From AC-32 sp963746155 (GTDB lineage: Bacteria > Actinomycetota > Thermoleophilia > Gaiellales > Gaiellaceae), in the NCBI GenBank assembly GCA_963746155.1, contig CAVVAB010000010.1:124001-188000 (forward strand): a DNA stretch of 64,000 bases, read 5' to 3'. Positions 55,078 through 63,964 of this stretch are shown piece after piece (the first letter of the stretch is position 1; every line of letters starts with the position of its first letter). A program made the translations under genes and the position numbers. The notes beneath the pieces were generated by a model, which ran no database searches, was not told the origin of the DNA, and saw only the letters and a list, made by a program, of their open reading frames with translations.

Positions 55078-56424
55078 TCAGCGGGCCTGCTTGATGCGCG
55101 CGGTCAGCTCTTGCACAAGGTTGTACACATTGCGGTCCTCGCGGATCATGCGCGCGATCTTCGAGGTCGCGTGGATCACCGTGGTGTGGTCGCGGCCGCC
55201 GAACTGCTTGCCGATCTTCGGCAGCGACGAGTCGGTCAGCTCGCGCGAGAGATACATCGCCACCTGGCGCGGGTAGACGATGTTCTGCGAGCGCTTGTCG
55301 CCGCAGAGCTCGCCCAGCGAGAGCCCGAATCGCTCGGAGACGAGCTCCTGGATCCGCTCGATCGAGACCTGCGGAACCTCGCCCTGTGGGAAGACGTCGC
55401 GGAGGACGTCCTGCGCGAGGTCCTCGCTCATCGGCCGGCCGGTCAGCGACGAGAACGCGACGACGCGCGTGAGCGCGCCCTCCAGCTCCCGGATGTTCGA
55501 CGAGATGCGCCCGGCGATGAACTCGAGCACCTTCGGGTCGGGGATGTGGATCCCGTCCGTCTTGACCTTCTTGCGCAGGATCGCGATCCGCGTCTCGAGG
55601 TCGGGCGGCTGGATGTCGGTGATCAGGCCCCACTCGAACCGCGAGCGCAGCCGCTCCTCGAGCGTGGAGATCTCCCGCGGCGGCCGGTCCGACGAGATGA
55701 CGAGCTGGCCGCCGGCCTCGTAGATCGAGTTGAACGTGTGGAAGAACTCCTCCTGGATCCGCTCCTTGTGCTCGAAGAACTGGATGTCGTCGATCAGGAG
55801 CAGGTCGTACGCGCGGTAGCGCTGCTTGAACCCCTCGATCCGCTTGTCGCGCAGTGCGTTGATGAAGTCGTTCATGAACGTCTCGCTCGTGACGTAGCGG
55901 ACGGAGAGCTCGCCCTGGTGCTCCCCGACGTACTGCGCGACCGCCTGCAGGAGGTGGGTCTTGCCGAGCCCGGTGCCCCCGTAGATGAACAGCGGGTTGT
56001 AGGCCTGGGCCGGCGCCTCGGCGACCGCGAGCGCTGCGGCGTGGGCGAATCGATTGGACGAGCCGATCACAAACGAGTCGAACGTGTACTTCTGGTTGAG
56101 CCCCATCCCGAGTACGTCACGGCGCTGCGCCTCGGGCGGCACGACGGGCTCCTCCTCTTCGGATTGCGCGACCGCGAGCTGCACGCGCCGCTCATTGCCG
56201 GTCGCGTCGCCCACCGCGGCCCGGATCAGGCCCAGGAAATGGCCCTCGATCCAGTCACGCGTGAAGGCGTTCGGAACGGAGAGGACGAACTCGTCGTCGT
56301 TGAGAGCGATCCCGTAGACGTGGTCGAACCACGTCCGGTAGGTCGTCTCGTTGAGGGCGCCTCTGAGCCGACTCGACACCTCGCTCCACAGGCTTTCCGC
56401 AGTCAGCTCGATTGAGGACTCCAC
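55078..56424 (-). CDS. dnaA: chromosomal replication initiator DnaA
   Basis: 448 residues, intact. Domain I (SLWSEVSSRLRGALNETTYRTWFDHV), short domain II, AAA+ domain III with LNQKYTFDSFVIGSSNRFAHAAALAVAE, Walker A YGGTGLGKTHLLQA (about residue 149), Walker B LLLIDDIQFF, and domain IV DNA-binding RDHTTVIHATSKIARMI with the conserved RDHTTV signature. Binds DnaA boxes and opens the origin. Transcribed away from the rpmH-side gap that holds the probable origin. Confidence 0.97.
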   Translation of the reverse strand: MESSIELTAESLWSEVSSRLRGALNETTYRTWFDHVYGIALNDDEFVLSVPNAFTRDWIEGHFLGLIRAAVGDATGNERRVQLAVAQSEEEEPVVPPEAQRRDVLGMGLNQKYTFDSFVIGSSNRFAHAAALAVAEAPAQAYNPLFIYGGTGLGKTHLLQAVAQYVGEHQGELSVRYVTSETFMNDFINALRDKRIEGFKQRYRAYDLLLIDDIQFFEHKERIQEEFFHTFNSIYEAGGQLVISSDRPPREISTLEERLRSRFEWGLITDIQPPDLETRIAILRKKVKTDGIHIPDPKVLEFIAGRISSNIRELEGALTRVVAFSSLTGRPMSEDLAQDVLRDVFPQGEVPQVSIERIQELVSERFGLSLGELCGDKRSQNIVYPRQVAMYLSRELTDSSLPKIGKQFGGRDHTTVIHATSKIARMIREDRNVYNLVQELTARIKQAR

Positions 56425-56524
56425 GCCGCCGGCAGGCTCCTTTTCGGGGTTCGGCGAAGCGTCCGAGCATAGCAGCGTGCAAGCCGCCGCTCAATGCGAG
56501 CTTCTTGGCCCGTCCGGCTCGGTC

Positions 56525-56700
56525 CCCGACCGGGAAAAAGAGCCTGATTTGCAGGAGAAAAACCAACCTCCACACAGGTCTCCACAGGTGTGGACGTTCT
56601 TGTCGAAGAAGGCGACGCTTGTGCCTCTCCGAGTGCCCCTTGTGCAGCATCTTCGCGTTCGCTTGTGGGTCCGAATCTCTGTGGAGAACCACCCCTTGCG
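56525..56700. other. probable chromosomal origin (oriC) with a cluster of DnaA-box-like sites
   Basis: The 351-base gap between dnaA and rpmH contains four sites with the TCCACA core. ACCTCCACA at 56566-56574, GTCTCCACA at 56578-56586 and TGTGGACGT at 56589-56597 lie within 32 bases, and TGTGGAGAA at 56680-56688 matches eight of nine positions of the box. An A-rich stretch (GGGAAAAAGA, GGAGAAAAACC) lies just left of the cluster and could be the unwinding side. TATACT at 56709-56714 is a possible -10 element for rpmH. The gap between 56425 and 56525 shows nothing recognisable. Confidence 0.7.
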
Positions 56701-56775
56701 GCTCCGTCTATACTGGCCCGAAGCCGCCTCAGCTCGGGCGGTTCTTCTTCATCTTTTTCGAACTCTGGGACACTC

Positions 56776-56910
56776 GTGAAACGGACCTATCAGCCCAACG
56801 TGCGCCGGCGGAAGCGACGGCACGGCTTCCGCGCCCGCATGTCCTCTCGCGCCGGCCGGGCGATCCTCAAGCGCCGCCGTGCGAGGGGCCGCAAGCGCCT
56901 CTCAGCGTGA
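56776..56910 (+). CDS. rpmH: 50S ribosomal protein L34
   Basis: 44 residues from a GTG start, very basic. KRTYQPNVRRRKRRHGFRARMSSRAGRAILKRRRARGRKRLSA is the complete family sequence pattern, with KRTxQP at the start and the GRKRLSA end. First gene rightward from the origin, followed by rnpA after 22 bases, the order conserved in most bacteria. Confidence 0.97.
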   Translation: MKRTYQPNVRRRKRRHGFRARMSSRAGRAILKRRRARGRKRLSA

Positions 56911-56932
56911 AGCTGGAGCGCTAGCCGCGCGC

Positions 56933-57290
56933 GTGACCCGCCGCCATCGCCTTTCGCGCTCACGCGACTTCGACGCCGTCTATCGCCAGGGCAGGTCCGT
57001 CTCGACCCGGTTCCTCGTCCTCTACTGGTTCGCGCGTGAAGACGAGGCGGTAGCCGAGCGAGGGCCCGCGCCTCGGCCTCGCGGTCCCGCGGGCGGTCGG
57101 GAACGCGGTCATCCGCAACCGGATCAAGAGGCAGTTGCGCGAGATCTTCCGCGCGCGCTCGTCCGAGCTCCCGCACGACAACGACTACGTGCTCGTCGTG
57201 CGGACAGGGCTCGCCGAGGCGGCCGAGACGCGCGGCTTCGACTGGCTGAGCGAGCGCGTGGACGAGATCCTCGAGAAGGCCGTGGCGTGA
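56933..57290 (+). CDS. rnpA: ribonuclease P protein component (one apparent frame break)
   Basis: Protein subunit of RNase P, which trims the 5' ends of tRNA precursors. About 118 residues after correction. RRHRLSRSRDFDAVYRQGRSVSTRFLVLYWF, then after an extra C near 57066 the RNA-binding signature RLGLAVPRAVGNAVIRNRIKRQLREIFR and the C-terminal DYVLVVRTGLAEA, WLSERVDEILEKAV. Start GTG 56933. Its TGA overlaps the GTG of yidD. Confidence 0.93.
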
Positions 57291-57538
57291 TCGCCGCCGT
57301 CACCCGCGTCCCGGCGCTCGTCGGCATGGGCCTGATCCACCTCTACCGGAGGACGCTCGGCGTGTTCTGGGGAGGAAACTGCAAGTACCACCCGACCTGC
57401 TCGCAGTACGCGCTGGACGCCGTGCGTGAGCACGGGTTGATTCGCGGGTCGGTCCTCGCGGGCTGGCGGCTCCTGCGCTGCAACCCGTGGAGCCGCGGTG
57501 GTGTCGACTACGCGCACGACCAGAGGCTGTTCCGGTGA
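57287..57538 (+). CDS. yidD: membrane protein insertion efficiency factor YidD
   Basis: 83 residues. Contains the family signature YRRTLGVFWGGNCKYHPTCSQYALDAVREHGLIRGSVLAGWRLLRCNPWSRGGVDYAHD with conserved Cys residues (NCKYHPTCSQY and LRCNPW). Small, amphipathic, peripheral inner-membrane helper for YidC. The GTG overlaps the rnpA stop and its own stop overlaps the yidC GTG, so all three are coupled. Confidence 0.95.
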   Translation: MIAAVTRVPALVGMGLIHLYRRTLGVFWGGNCKYHPTCSQYALDAVREHGLIRGSVLAGWRLLRCNPWSRGGVDYAHDQRLFR

Positions 57539-58416
57539 CCCCGATCGTCCTCGCCCACATCCTGACTCCGGTCGAGGACATCCTCCGCCACGTCCTCGAC
57601 TGGCTCCACCTCCACGCGGGGTTCACCTGGGCCTGGTCGATCGTCGTCCTGACGCTGATCGTCCGCATCCTGCTCGTGCCGCTGACCGTCAAGCAGATCC
57701 ACTCGATGCAGAACCTGCAGCTTCACGCGCCGCAGATGAAGGAGATCCAGAAGAAGTACAAGGCCGACAAGAAGCGCCAGCAGGAAGAGCTGATGAAGTT
57801 CTACCGGGAGAACAACATCAACCCGGCCGCCTCGTGCCTGCCGATGCTGGCCCAGCTCCCGGTCTTCTTCGCGCTCTACCTCGTGCTGCGCGGCTTCTCG
57901 AGGCATCCACCGTGCCCGGGCCACGAGAAGACCCCGAACTTCTGCGTCGCGAACGGCGACTTCTCCTGGCTGCACAACTTCGTGCCGAACATCGCCGCGC
58001 ACGTCAACGCGCACTGGTCGGGGTACGTGTTGCTCGTCGTCTACGTGGGCAGCCAGCTCGCCTCGACGTTCCTGATGTCGTCGACGATGGACAAGACCCA
58101 GCGGACGATCTTCCTGGTCATGCCCGTTGGCTTCGTCTTCTTCCTGCTCAACTTCCCGACCGGCCTGCTGATCTACTGGGTGACGACCAACCTGTGGACG
58201 GTTGGCCAGGGGCTGATCACGCGCCGCCTCGTGCCCAAGCCACAACCGCCGGAGAGACGCTCATCGCGCACGCCGCCGAAGGACGAGGCGCCGCCCCAGG
58301 ACGCCGATCCCGAGGCCGACGGAGCGGGAGATACTGCCCCGGTGACCCCACCGACCGCTCCGCCAGGGCCTCCGAAGCGTGTTCGCAGGAAGAAGAAGGG
58401 CAAGGCCCGCAGATGA
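57535..58416 (+). CDS. yidC: membrane protein insertase YidC/Oxa1 family
   Basis: 293 residues from GTG 57535. Gram-positive form without the large periplasmic domain. FTWAWSIVVLTLIVRILLVPLTVKQIHSMQNLQ (first conserved helix with the key Arg), a charged cytosolic hairpin (MKEIQKKYKADKKRQQEELMKFYRENNINP), ASCLPMLAQLPVFFALYLVLRGF, further helices and NFPTGLLIYWVTTNLWTVGQG. The Pro-rich, then basic C-terminal tail (KRVRRKKKGKARR) suits ribosome contact. Stop overlaps khpB by four bases. Confidence 0.96.
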   Translation: MTPIVLAHILTPVEDILRHVLDWLHLHAGFTWAWSIVVLTLIVRILLVPLTVKQIHSMQNLQLHAPQMKEIQKKYKADKKRQQEELMKFYRENNINPAASCLPMLAQLPVFFALYLVLRGFSRHPPCPGHEKTPNFCVANGDFSWLHNFVPNIAAHVNAHWSGYVLLVVYVGSQLASTFLMSSTMDKTQRTIFLVMPVGFVFFLLNFPTGLLIYWVTTNLWTVGQGLITRRLVPKPQPPERRSSRTPPKDEAPPQDADPEADGAGDTAPVTPPTAPPGPPKRVRRKKKGKARR

Positions 58417-59111
58417 GCGACGCACCGCAGGCTCTGCAGGTCGAGGCGACCGGCGAGACCGTCGGGGAGGCGAAGTGGGCGGCGCTCCGCGAGCTCGAGA
58501 AGCTCCAGCCGGCTCTGGACAAGGCCGCGGTCCAGTTCCAGGTCGTCTCCGAGGGCGAGCGCGGCCTGCTCGGTGTCGGCTACACGCCTGCGCGCGTCAT
58601 CGCCACCGTCGACGCAGAAGCGGTCGTTCCCACCGAGAGCGCGCCCGCCCCGGAGGACGAGAGCGAGATCGCCCACGAGGTGCGGGAGGTCGTCGAGCGC
58701 ATGCTCGATGCGATCTCCGTTCGGGGGCGTGTTGAGATCACGGAGGACGACGAGACGCTCCAGGCGACGGTCGTCGGCCGCGAGCTCGGTCTCGTGATCG
58801 GTAAGCACGGGCAGACGATCGACGCGATCCAGTACCTCGTGAATGCGATCGTGTGGCGGGGCCACGGCGACGACCGCAAGCCTGTCGTCGTCGATGCGGC
58901 CGGCTATCGCGCGCGGCGGGACGCGACGCTCGAGGGCCTCGCGGTGCGGAACGCCGAGCGGGCGATCTCGTCGGGCCAGGCGGTCGAGCTCGACCCGATG
59001 ACGGCCGTCGAGCGCAAGACCGTGCACCTGCGCCTGAAGGAGTTTCCGGGCGTGACCACGCGCAGCGAGGGCACCGAGCCCAATCGCTTCGTCGTGATCG
59101 ATCCGGCTTGA
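58413..59111 (+). CDS. khpB: RNA-binding protein KhpB (Jag/SpoIIIJ-associated)
   Basis: 232 residues. Jag-N domain (LQVEATGETVGEAKWAALRELEKL, VQFQVVSEGERGLLGVG), then a KH domain with ELGLVIGKHGQTIDAIQYLVNAIV (GKHG loop) and a C-terminal R3H domain (SSGQAVELDPMTAVERKTVHLRLKEF). Cytosolic RNA binder co-encoded with yidC throughout Gram-positive bacteria. The TGA overlaps the TTG start of rsmG. Confidence 0.94.
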   Translation: MSDAPQALQVEATGETVGEAKWAALRELEKLQPALDKAAVQFQVVSEGERGLLGVGYTPARVIATVDAEAVVPTESAPAPEDESEIAHEVREVVERMLDAISVRGRVEITEDDETLQATVVGRELGLVIGKHGQTIDAIQYLVNAIVWRGHGDDRKPVVVDAAGYRARRDATLEGLAVRNAERAISSGQAVELDPMTAVERKTVHLRLKEFPGVTTRSEGTEPNRFVVIDPA

Positions 59112-59698
59112 CGGACGAGCGCCTCGAGCGCTGGCTCGAAGCCGTCATCGCGACGCCCGGCCTCACGTCGATCAGCGACCCGGGCGAGGCGCGGCGCGTG
59201 CACGTCGACGGCAGCCTGGCCGCGCTCGAGCTCGTCAGGCGGTTCGAAGGCCCGATCGTGGACGTCGGGTCAGGGGGCGGCGCGCCGGGGATCCCGCTCG
59301 CCGCGGCGCTTCCGGAGCGGGAGGTGACGCTGCTCGAGTCGAACCGGCGCAGGTGCGAGTTCCTGGAGCGATGGGCCGCGGAGTTCCCAAACGTGCGGGT
59401 CGCCTGCGGCCGAGCCGAGGAGCAGCCGGTCGACGGCTGGGGCGTGGCACTCGCGAAGGCGCTCGCTCCGCCACCGGTCGCCGCAGAGTGGTGTCTGCCG
59501 CTGGTCGCTCCGGGCGGAGCGGCGATTCTGTTCGTTGGTCCGAGCGCCGATGCCGGCGCCGTCGAGAAGGTCGCCGGCCACCTCGCCGCGGAGCTCGCGG
59601 ACTCACCGCCGGGATTCCTCGTCCTGCGGAAGCTCGGCCCGACGCCTGCGGGCTTTCCGCGCCGCCCCGGGGTCGCGAGGAAACGTCCGCTCGCGTAG
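59108..59698 (+). CDS. rsmG: 16S rRNA (guanine527-N7)-methyltransferase RsmG
   Basis: 196 residues from TTG 59108. SAM-binding VDVGSGGGAPGIPLAAALPEREVTLLESNRRRCEFLERW and VACGRAEEQPVDGWGVALAKALAPP (motif IV region) match RsmG. It lacks part of the N-terminal helical cap and is a little shorter than the usual 210-240 residues. The C-terminus is basic. Loss of RsmG gives low-level streptomycin resistance in other bacteria. parA follows after 13 bases. Confidence 0.9.
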   Translation: MTDERLERWLEAVIATPGLTSISDPGEARRVHVDGSLAALELVRRFEGPIVDVGSGGGAPGIPLAAALPEREVTLLESNRRRCEFLERWAAEFPNVRVACGRAEEQPVDGWGVALAKALAPPPVAAEWCLPLVAPGGAAILFVGPSADAGAVEKVAGHLAAELADSPPGFLVLRKLGPTPAGFPRRPGVARKRPLA

Positions 59699-59711
59699 CT
59701 AGCGTGGCCAT

Positions 59712-60467
59712 GTGCCCGGCCGGGTCTATGCGCTTGCCAATCAGAAGGGCGGAGTCGGCAAGACGACGACCGCGATCAACCTCGCCGCCTGTCTCGCGGA
59801 GGCGGGTGAGCGGACCCTCGTCGTCGATCTCGACCCGCAGGCGAACGCCACCTCGGGCCTCGGCGAGAAGGCGAACGGGAGCTCGTCGCTCGACCTGCTC
59901 GACGGGGTTCCACTCGCGCGCCTGGCCAAGAAGACGCGCTTCCCGCGGCTCGAGCTCGTCCCGTCGCGCCCGGAGCTGGCCGGCGCGGCAGTCGAGCTGG
60001 CTCGGAGGCCGGACGGCGAGCGCTATCTGGCCGACGCGCTGGCAGGCGCCGGCGAGGGCTACTCGTTCGTGTTCGTCGACTGCCCGCCGTCGCTCGGCCC
60101 GCTGACCGTCAACGCGCTCGCCGCCTCCGATCGCGTGCTCGTCCCCGTGCAGGCCGAGTACTACGCGCTCGAGGGCCTGGCGCAGCTCGTCGGCTCGCTC
60201 GAGCTCGTCCGCTCGCGGCTGAACCCGCAGCTGGCTCTCGGGGGCGTGATCCTGACGATGGTCGACGGGCGGACGCGGCTATCGGCCGACGTCTCCGCCG
60301 AGGTGCGCCGGCACTTCGGCGAGCTGGTGTTCCGGACCCCGGTGCCGCGCTCGGTACGAGTCGCCGAGGCGCCCAGCCACGGCGAACCCGTCACGACCTA
60401 CGACCGCACGTCGGCCGGCGCCGACGCGTACTGGAAGGTGGCGATGGAGCTTGTCGGCCGTTCCTGA
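59712..60467 (+). CDS. parA: chromosome partitioning ATPase ParA (Soj)
   Basis: 251 residues from GTG 59712. Deviant Walker A NQKGGVGKTTTAINLAA at residues 9-25, VVDLDPQANATSGLG (Walker A' region), FVDCPPSLGPLTVNALAASDRVLVPVQAEYYALEG, and GVILTMVDGRTRLSADV. DNA-binding ATPase that moves the origin with ParB. Overlaps parB by 17 bases. Confidence 0.96.
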   Translation: MPGRVYALANQKGGVGKTTTAINLAACLAEAGERTLVVDLDPQANATSGLGEKANGSSSLDLLDGVPLARLAKKTRFPRLELVPSRPELAGAAVELARRPDGERYLADALAGAGEGYSFVFVDCPPSLGPLTVNALAASDRVLVPVQAEYYALEGLAQLVGSLELVRSRLNPQLALGGVILTMVDGRTRLSADVSAEVRRHFGELVFRTPVPRSVRVAEAPSHGEPVTTYDRTSAGADAYWKVAMELVGRS

Positions 60468-61296
60468 GAAGCGCCGCGGCCTCGGCCGTGGCCTGGAGGT
60501 GCTGGTCGGAGGGCCGGGCGAGCCGGAGCTGGCGCACCTTCCCGTCGAGACGATCCACGCGAACCCGCGCCAGCCGCGGAAGCGCTTCGACAACGAGGCG
60601 ACGAGCGCGCTGGCCGACTCGATCCGCGCGCAGGGGCTCGTTCAGCCCGTCGTCGTGCGCCCGCGGGAGGCCGGCGGATACGAGCTGATCGCCGGAGAGC
60701 GCCGCTGGCGTGCCGCCCGGGAGGCCGGCGTTCCCACGGTGCCCGCGCTCGTGCGCGAGGCGGACGACCGCGACACGATCCTGCTCGGCCTGGTCGAGAA
60801 CGTCGCACGCGAGCAGCTGTCCGCGGTCGAGGAAGCCCGCGCCTACGCGCTCCTGATGGACGAGTTCGAGCTCTCGCTCGGCGAGCTCGGCGAGCGCGTG
60901 GGCAAGGCGAAGCCGACGGTCTCCAACCGCCTGCGGCTGCTCGAGCTTCCGGACGACGTGCTCGCGCTCGTGGAGCGCGGCGAGCTGACCGAGGGTCACG
61001 CGCGCGCGGTCCTCGCCGTGCCGGACCAGGAAGGCCGCCGCCGGCTCGCGCGCAAGATCGTGCGTCGCGGGATGTCCGTGCGCAACGCCGAGCGGGCCGC
61101 TCGCTGGGCCGGCGCGAAGACGAAGCCGCGCAAGGCGCCGAAGGTCGATCCCGCCCTCGCCGAGCGCGCACGCAAGGCCGCGGAGCGCGCAACCGGCTTC
61201 CCCGCACGGATCCGGGCGGGACACCTCGAGCTCACCTTCGGCGACGAGACCGAGCTCGAAGAGCTGGCCGAGGCGCTCGAACGGCTCGTCGCCTAG
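60451..61296 (+). CDS. parB: chromosome partitioning protein ParB
   Basis: 281 residues. RRGLGRGLEVLVGG N-terminus, CTPase/ParB-N domain with PRQPRKRFDNEATSALADSIRAQGLVQPVVVRP and the arginine-rich GERRWRAAREAG motif, helix-turn-helix LSLGELGERVGKAKPTVSNRLRLLELPDDV, TEGHARAVLA and a C-terminal dimer segment. Start taken as TTG 60451 (LSAVPEKRRG), inside parA. I found no good match to the parS consensus in the window. Confidence 0.95.
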   Translation: MSAVPEKRRGLGRGLEVLVGGPGEPELAHLPVETIHANPRQPRKRFDNEATSALADSIRAQGLVQPVVVRPREAGGYELIAGERRWRAAREAGVPTVPALVREADDRDTILLGLVENVAREQLSAVEEARAYALLMDEFELSLGELGERVGKAKPTVSNRLRLLELPDDVLALVERGELTEGHARAVLAVPDQEGRRRLARKIVRRGMSVRNAERAARWAGAKTKPRKAPKVDPALAERARKAAERATGFPARIRAGHLELTFGDETELEELAEALERLVA

Positions 61297-61346
61297 CGCG
61301 CAGTTCCCTCTGGCGCCGAGGCCGGGGTACACGTACAACTAGGACA

Positions 61347-63926
61347 GTGAGGTTGCGTCGCCAGGGGGTACTCGGAGGGTTGTGCGTACTTGTGCTCTGC
61401 CTGGTCCCGCAGGCGCTGGCCGACGCGCAGCCGCACTTCGAGCAGACCGCCGTGATCCGCGGCCTGACCAACCCCACCCAGGTGCGCTTTGCGCCCGATG
61501 GCAAGGTGTTCGTTGCCGAGAAGAGTGGGCTGATCCTGGAGTACTCGAGCCTCTCGGACACGACTCCGACGACGTTCGCCGACCTGCGGACAGAGGTCGA
61601 CGACTACTGGGATCGCGGGCTGCTCTCGATCGCGCTCGACCCTAACTTCAGCGCTGCACATCCCTACCTCTGGGCGCTCTTTACCCGCGACGCGCCGATC
61701 GGAGGGACTCCGCCGGTCTGGAACGACGCCTGCCCGGATCCGCCGGGCCCGTCGACCTTCGGCTGCGTGGTCAGCGGCCGCCTCGTCCGGCTGACGGCCA
61801 ACGCTTCCCTCGACCAGGCGGTGCCGGGCTCCGAGTTGAACCTCCTCGACGGCTGGTGCCAGCAGTACCCGAGCCATTCGGTCGGAGATCTGGCGTTCGG
61901 GCCGGACGGATCGCTCTATGTGAGCGGCGGCGACGGCGCGAACTTCTTCTTCGTCGACTACGGGCGATCCCGAACATGGATGCGCCGATCCAGAGGACGG
62001 AGGGAGGCGCGCTTCGCTCGCAGAGCCTGCGCCGAAACCCGGGCGAGCCCGCGCTGCTCAACGGCTCGATCCTGCGAGTCGACCCGAGCACAGGCGCCGC
62101 GATGCCCGGCAACCCGCTCGCCGGAAGCGCCGATCCGGTCGCGCGCCGCATCATCGCCTCGGGCCTTCGCAACCCGTTTCGCTTCACGATGCGGCCAGGG
62201 ACTGAGGAGCTCTGGGTCGGAGACGTCGGCTGGAATGACTGGGAGGAGATCGACCGGATCCCCTCGGGAACCGACGCGACGATGGAGAACTTCGGCTGGC
62301 CTTGCTACGAAGGCCCCGGCTCACAGCCGGGCTACCAGAGCGGCAACCTTCCGATCTGCAACCTGCTCTACGCCCGGCGCCGTCACTCCTCCGTACTACA
62401 CCTACAACCACGCTGCCATAGCTCGTGCCCGGAGACGACCGTGCTCCCACGGCGGCTCGAGCTCGATCAGCGGGCTGGCCTTCTACAACGGCGGTCCGTA
62501 TCCCGCGTCGTACGACGGCGCGCTCTTCTTCGCCGACTACTCGCGGAAGTGCATCTGGGTGATGTTCCCCGGCGCGAACGGCCTGCCGGACCCCGGGAAC
62601 ATCGAGACGTTCGTTGCGTCGGGCTGCAGCCCCCGTCGACCTGGAGATCGGGCCCGACGGCAACCTCTACTACGTGGATCTCGACGGCGGGACCGATCGA
62701 CCGGATCCGCTACTTCGCGAACGACTTGATCCCCACCGCCGAGGCCACGGCGACGCCGACGAGCGGGGACAATCCGTTGACCGTCCAGTTCGACGGAACC
62801 GGCTCCAGCGATCCCGACCCCGGCGATGTCCTGGCGTATCACTGGGACTTCGGCGACGGACAGAGCGACGACTCCGGGCCGGGGCCGATCCCGCATATCT
62901 ACGAGACTCCGGGGATCTACACCGCGTGGCTCACGGTGACCGACCAGCAAGGCGCCACGAACACGAGCGACCCGATCACGATCTCCGTGGCCGACACGCT
63001 GCCGGTGCCGAAGATCCTGACCCCTTCGGCGTCGACGACGTGGAAGGTGGGCGACCCGATCAGCTTCTCGGGCCAGGCCGACGACGATGCAGGACGGGCC
63101 GCTCCCTGACTCGGCCCTGACCTGGACGCTGATCCTTCACCACTGCCCGTCGAACTGCCACACGCACATCGTCCAGAGCTTCCCCGGCACCGCGAGCGGG
63201 TCGTTCCCTGCTCCGGATCACGACTACCCGTCATATCTCGAGCTCCAGCTCAAGGCGACGGACTCGGGCGGCCACTCCGCTACGACCTCGGTCAACCTGC
63301 AACCGAAGACGTCGACGCTCTCGTTCGACTCCTCCCCGCGCGGGGTGAAGCTGGTTGTGGGCCCGACCCCGGGGACGACGCCGTTTCAGCGCACGGTGAT
63401 TCTCGGCTCGAGGAACACGATCAGCGCGCCGCAGTCGCAGGCGCTCGGCTCGCACGGGCTGGAGTTCGTCGGCTGGTCGGACGGGAAGCCCGCGAGCCAC
63501 GACGTGATCGCGTCGACGGCACAGGCCTCGTACACGGCGACCTACCGCGACGACGTCCCGCCGCTGGTCGCGATCACCTCGCCGGCCGTGGGGACGCGGC
63601 TGGGCGGGCGTGTGTCGGTGAAGGTGGCCGCGACCGATGACACCGGCGTCGCCGGGGTGCAGCTGAAGCTGGACGGGACTCCGCTCGGCCCCGAGCTGAA
63701 GCGCGCGCCGTTCACGCTTCGCTGGCGCACGAGCCTCGTGCAAGTCGGCCCGCACACCCTTACCGCTTCCGCGCGGGATGCCGCCGGCAACGTCACCGCG
63801 TCCACGCCGGTCCGCGTCACGGTGTTCAACGCTTCGAAGAAGCCCTCGGGGATGCTGCGTGTCGCTCCCCGCCGGAGCCCGCGGCTCCTCCGGCTGCCAG
63901 GCTGGCTCTTCGTCCGCTGGCGCTGA
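61347..63926 (+). CDS. secreted PQQ-type sugar dehydrogenase with PKD and Ig-like domains (about seven apparent indels)
   Basis: Roughly 860 residues spread over all three frames. A GTG start and signal peptide (VLGGLCVLVLCLVPQALA) lead into a glucose/sorbosone dehydrogenase beta-propeller: VIRGLTNPTQVRFAPDGKVFVAEKSG, RGLLSIALDPNF, GGALRSQSL, LLNGSILRVDPSTGAAMPGNP, GLRNPFRFTMRPGTEELWVGDVGWNDWEEI, SGLAFYNGGPYPASYDGALFFADYSRKCIWV, VDLEIGPDGNLYYVDLDGG. Then a PKD domain (VQFDGTGSSDPDPGDVLAYHWDFGDGQ) and C-terminal Ig-like units (VAITSPAVGTRLGGRVSVKVAATDDTGVAGVQLKLDG). Extra bases near 62373, 62415, 62635, 62691 and 63087, and probable missing bases near 61964 and 62450, restore one chain. It may be real decay, but the density matches the errors elsewhere. 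Confidence 0.75.
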
Positions 63927-63964
63927 CGTCACGGCCCTGTTGCCAGTGCCGGGGCACGCCGAAG

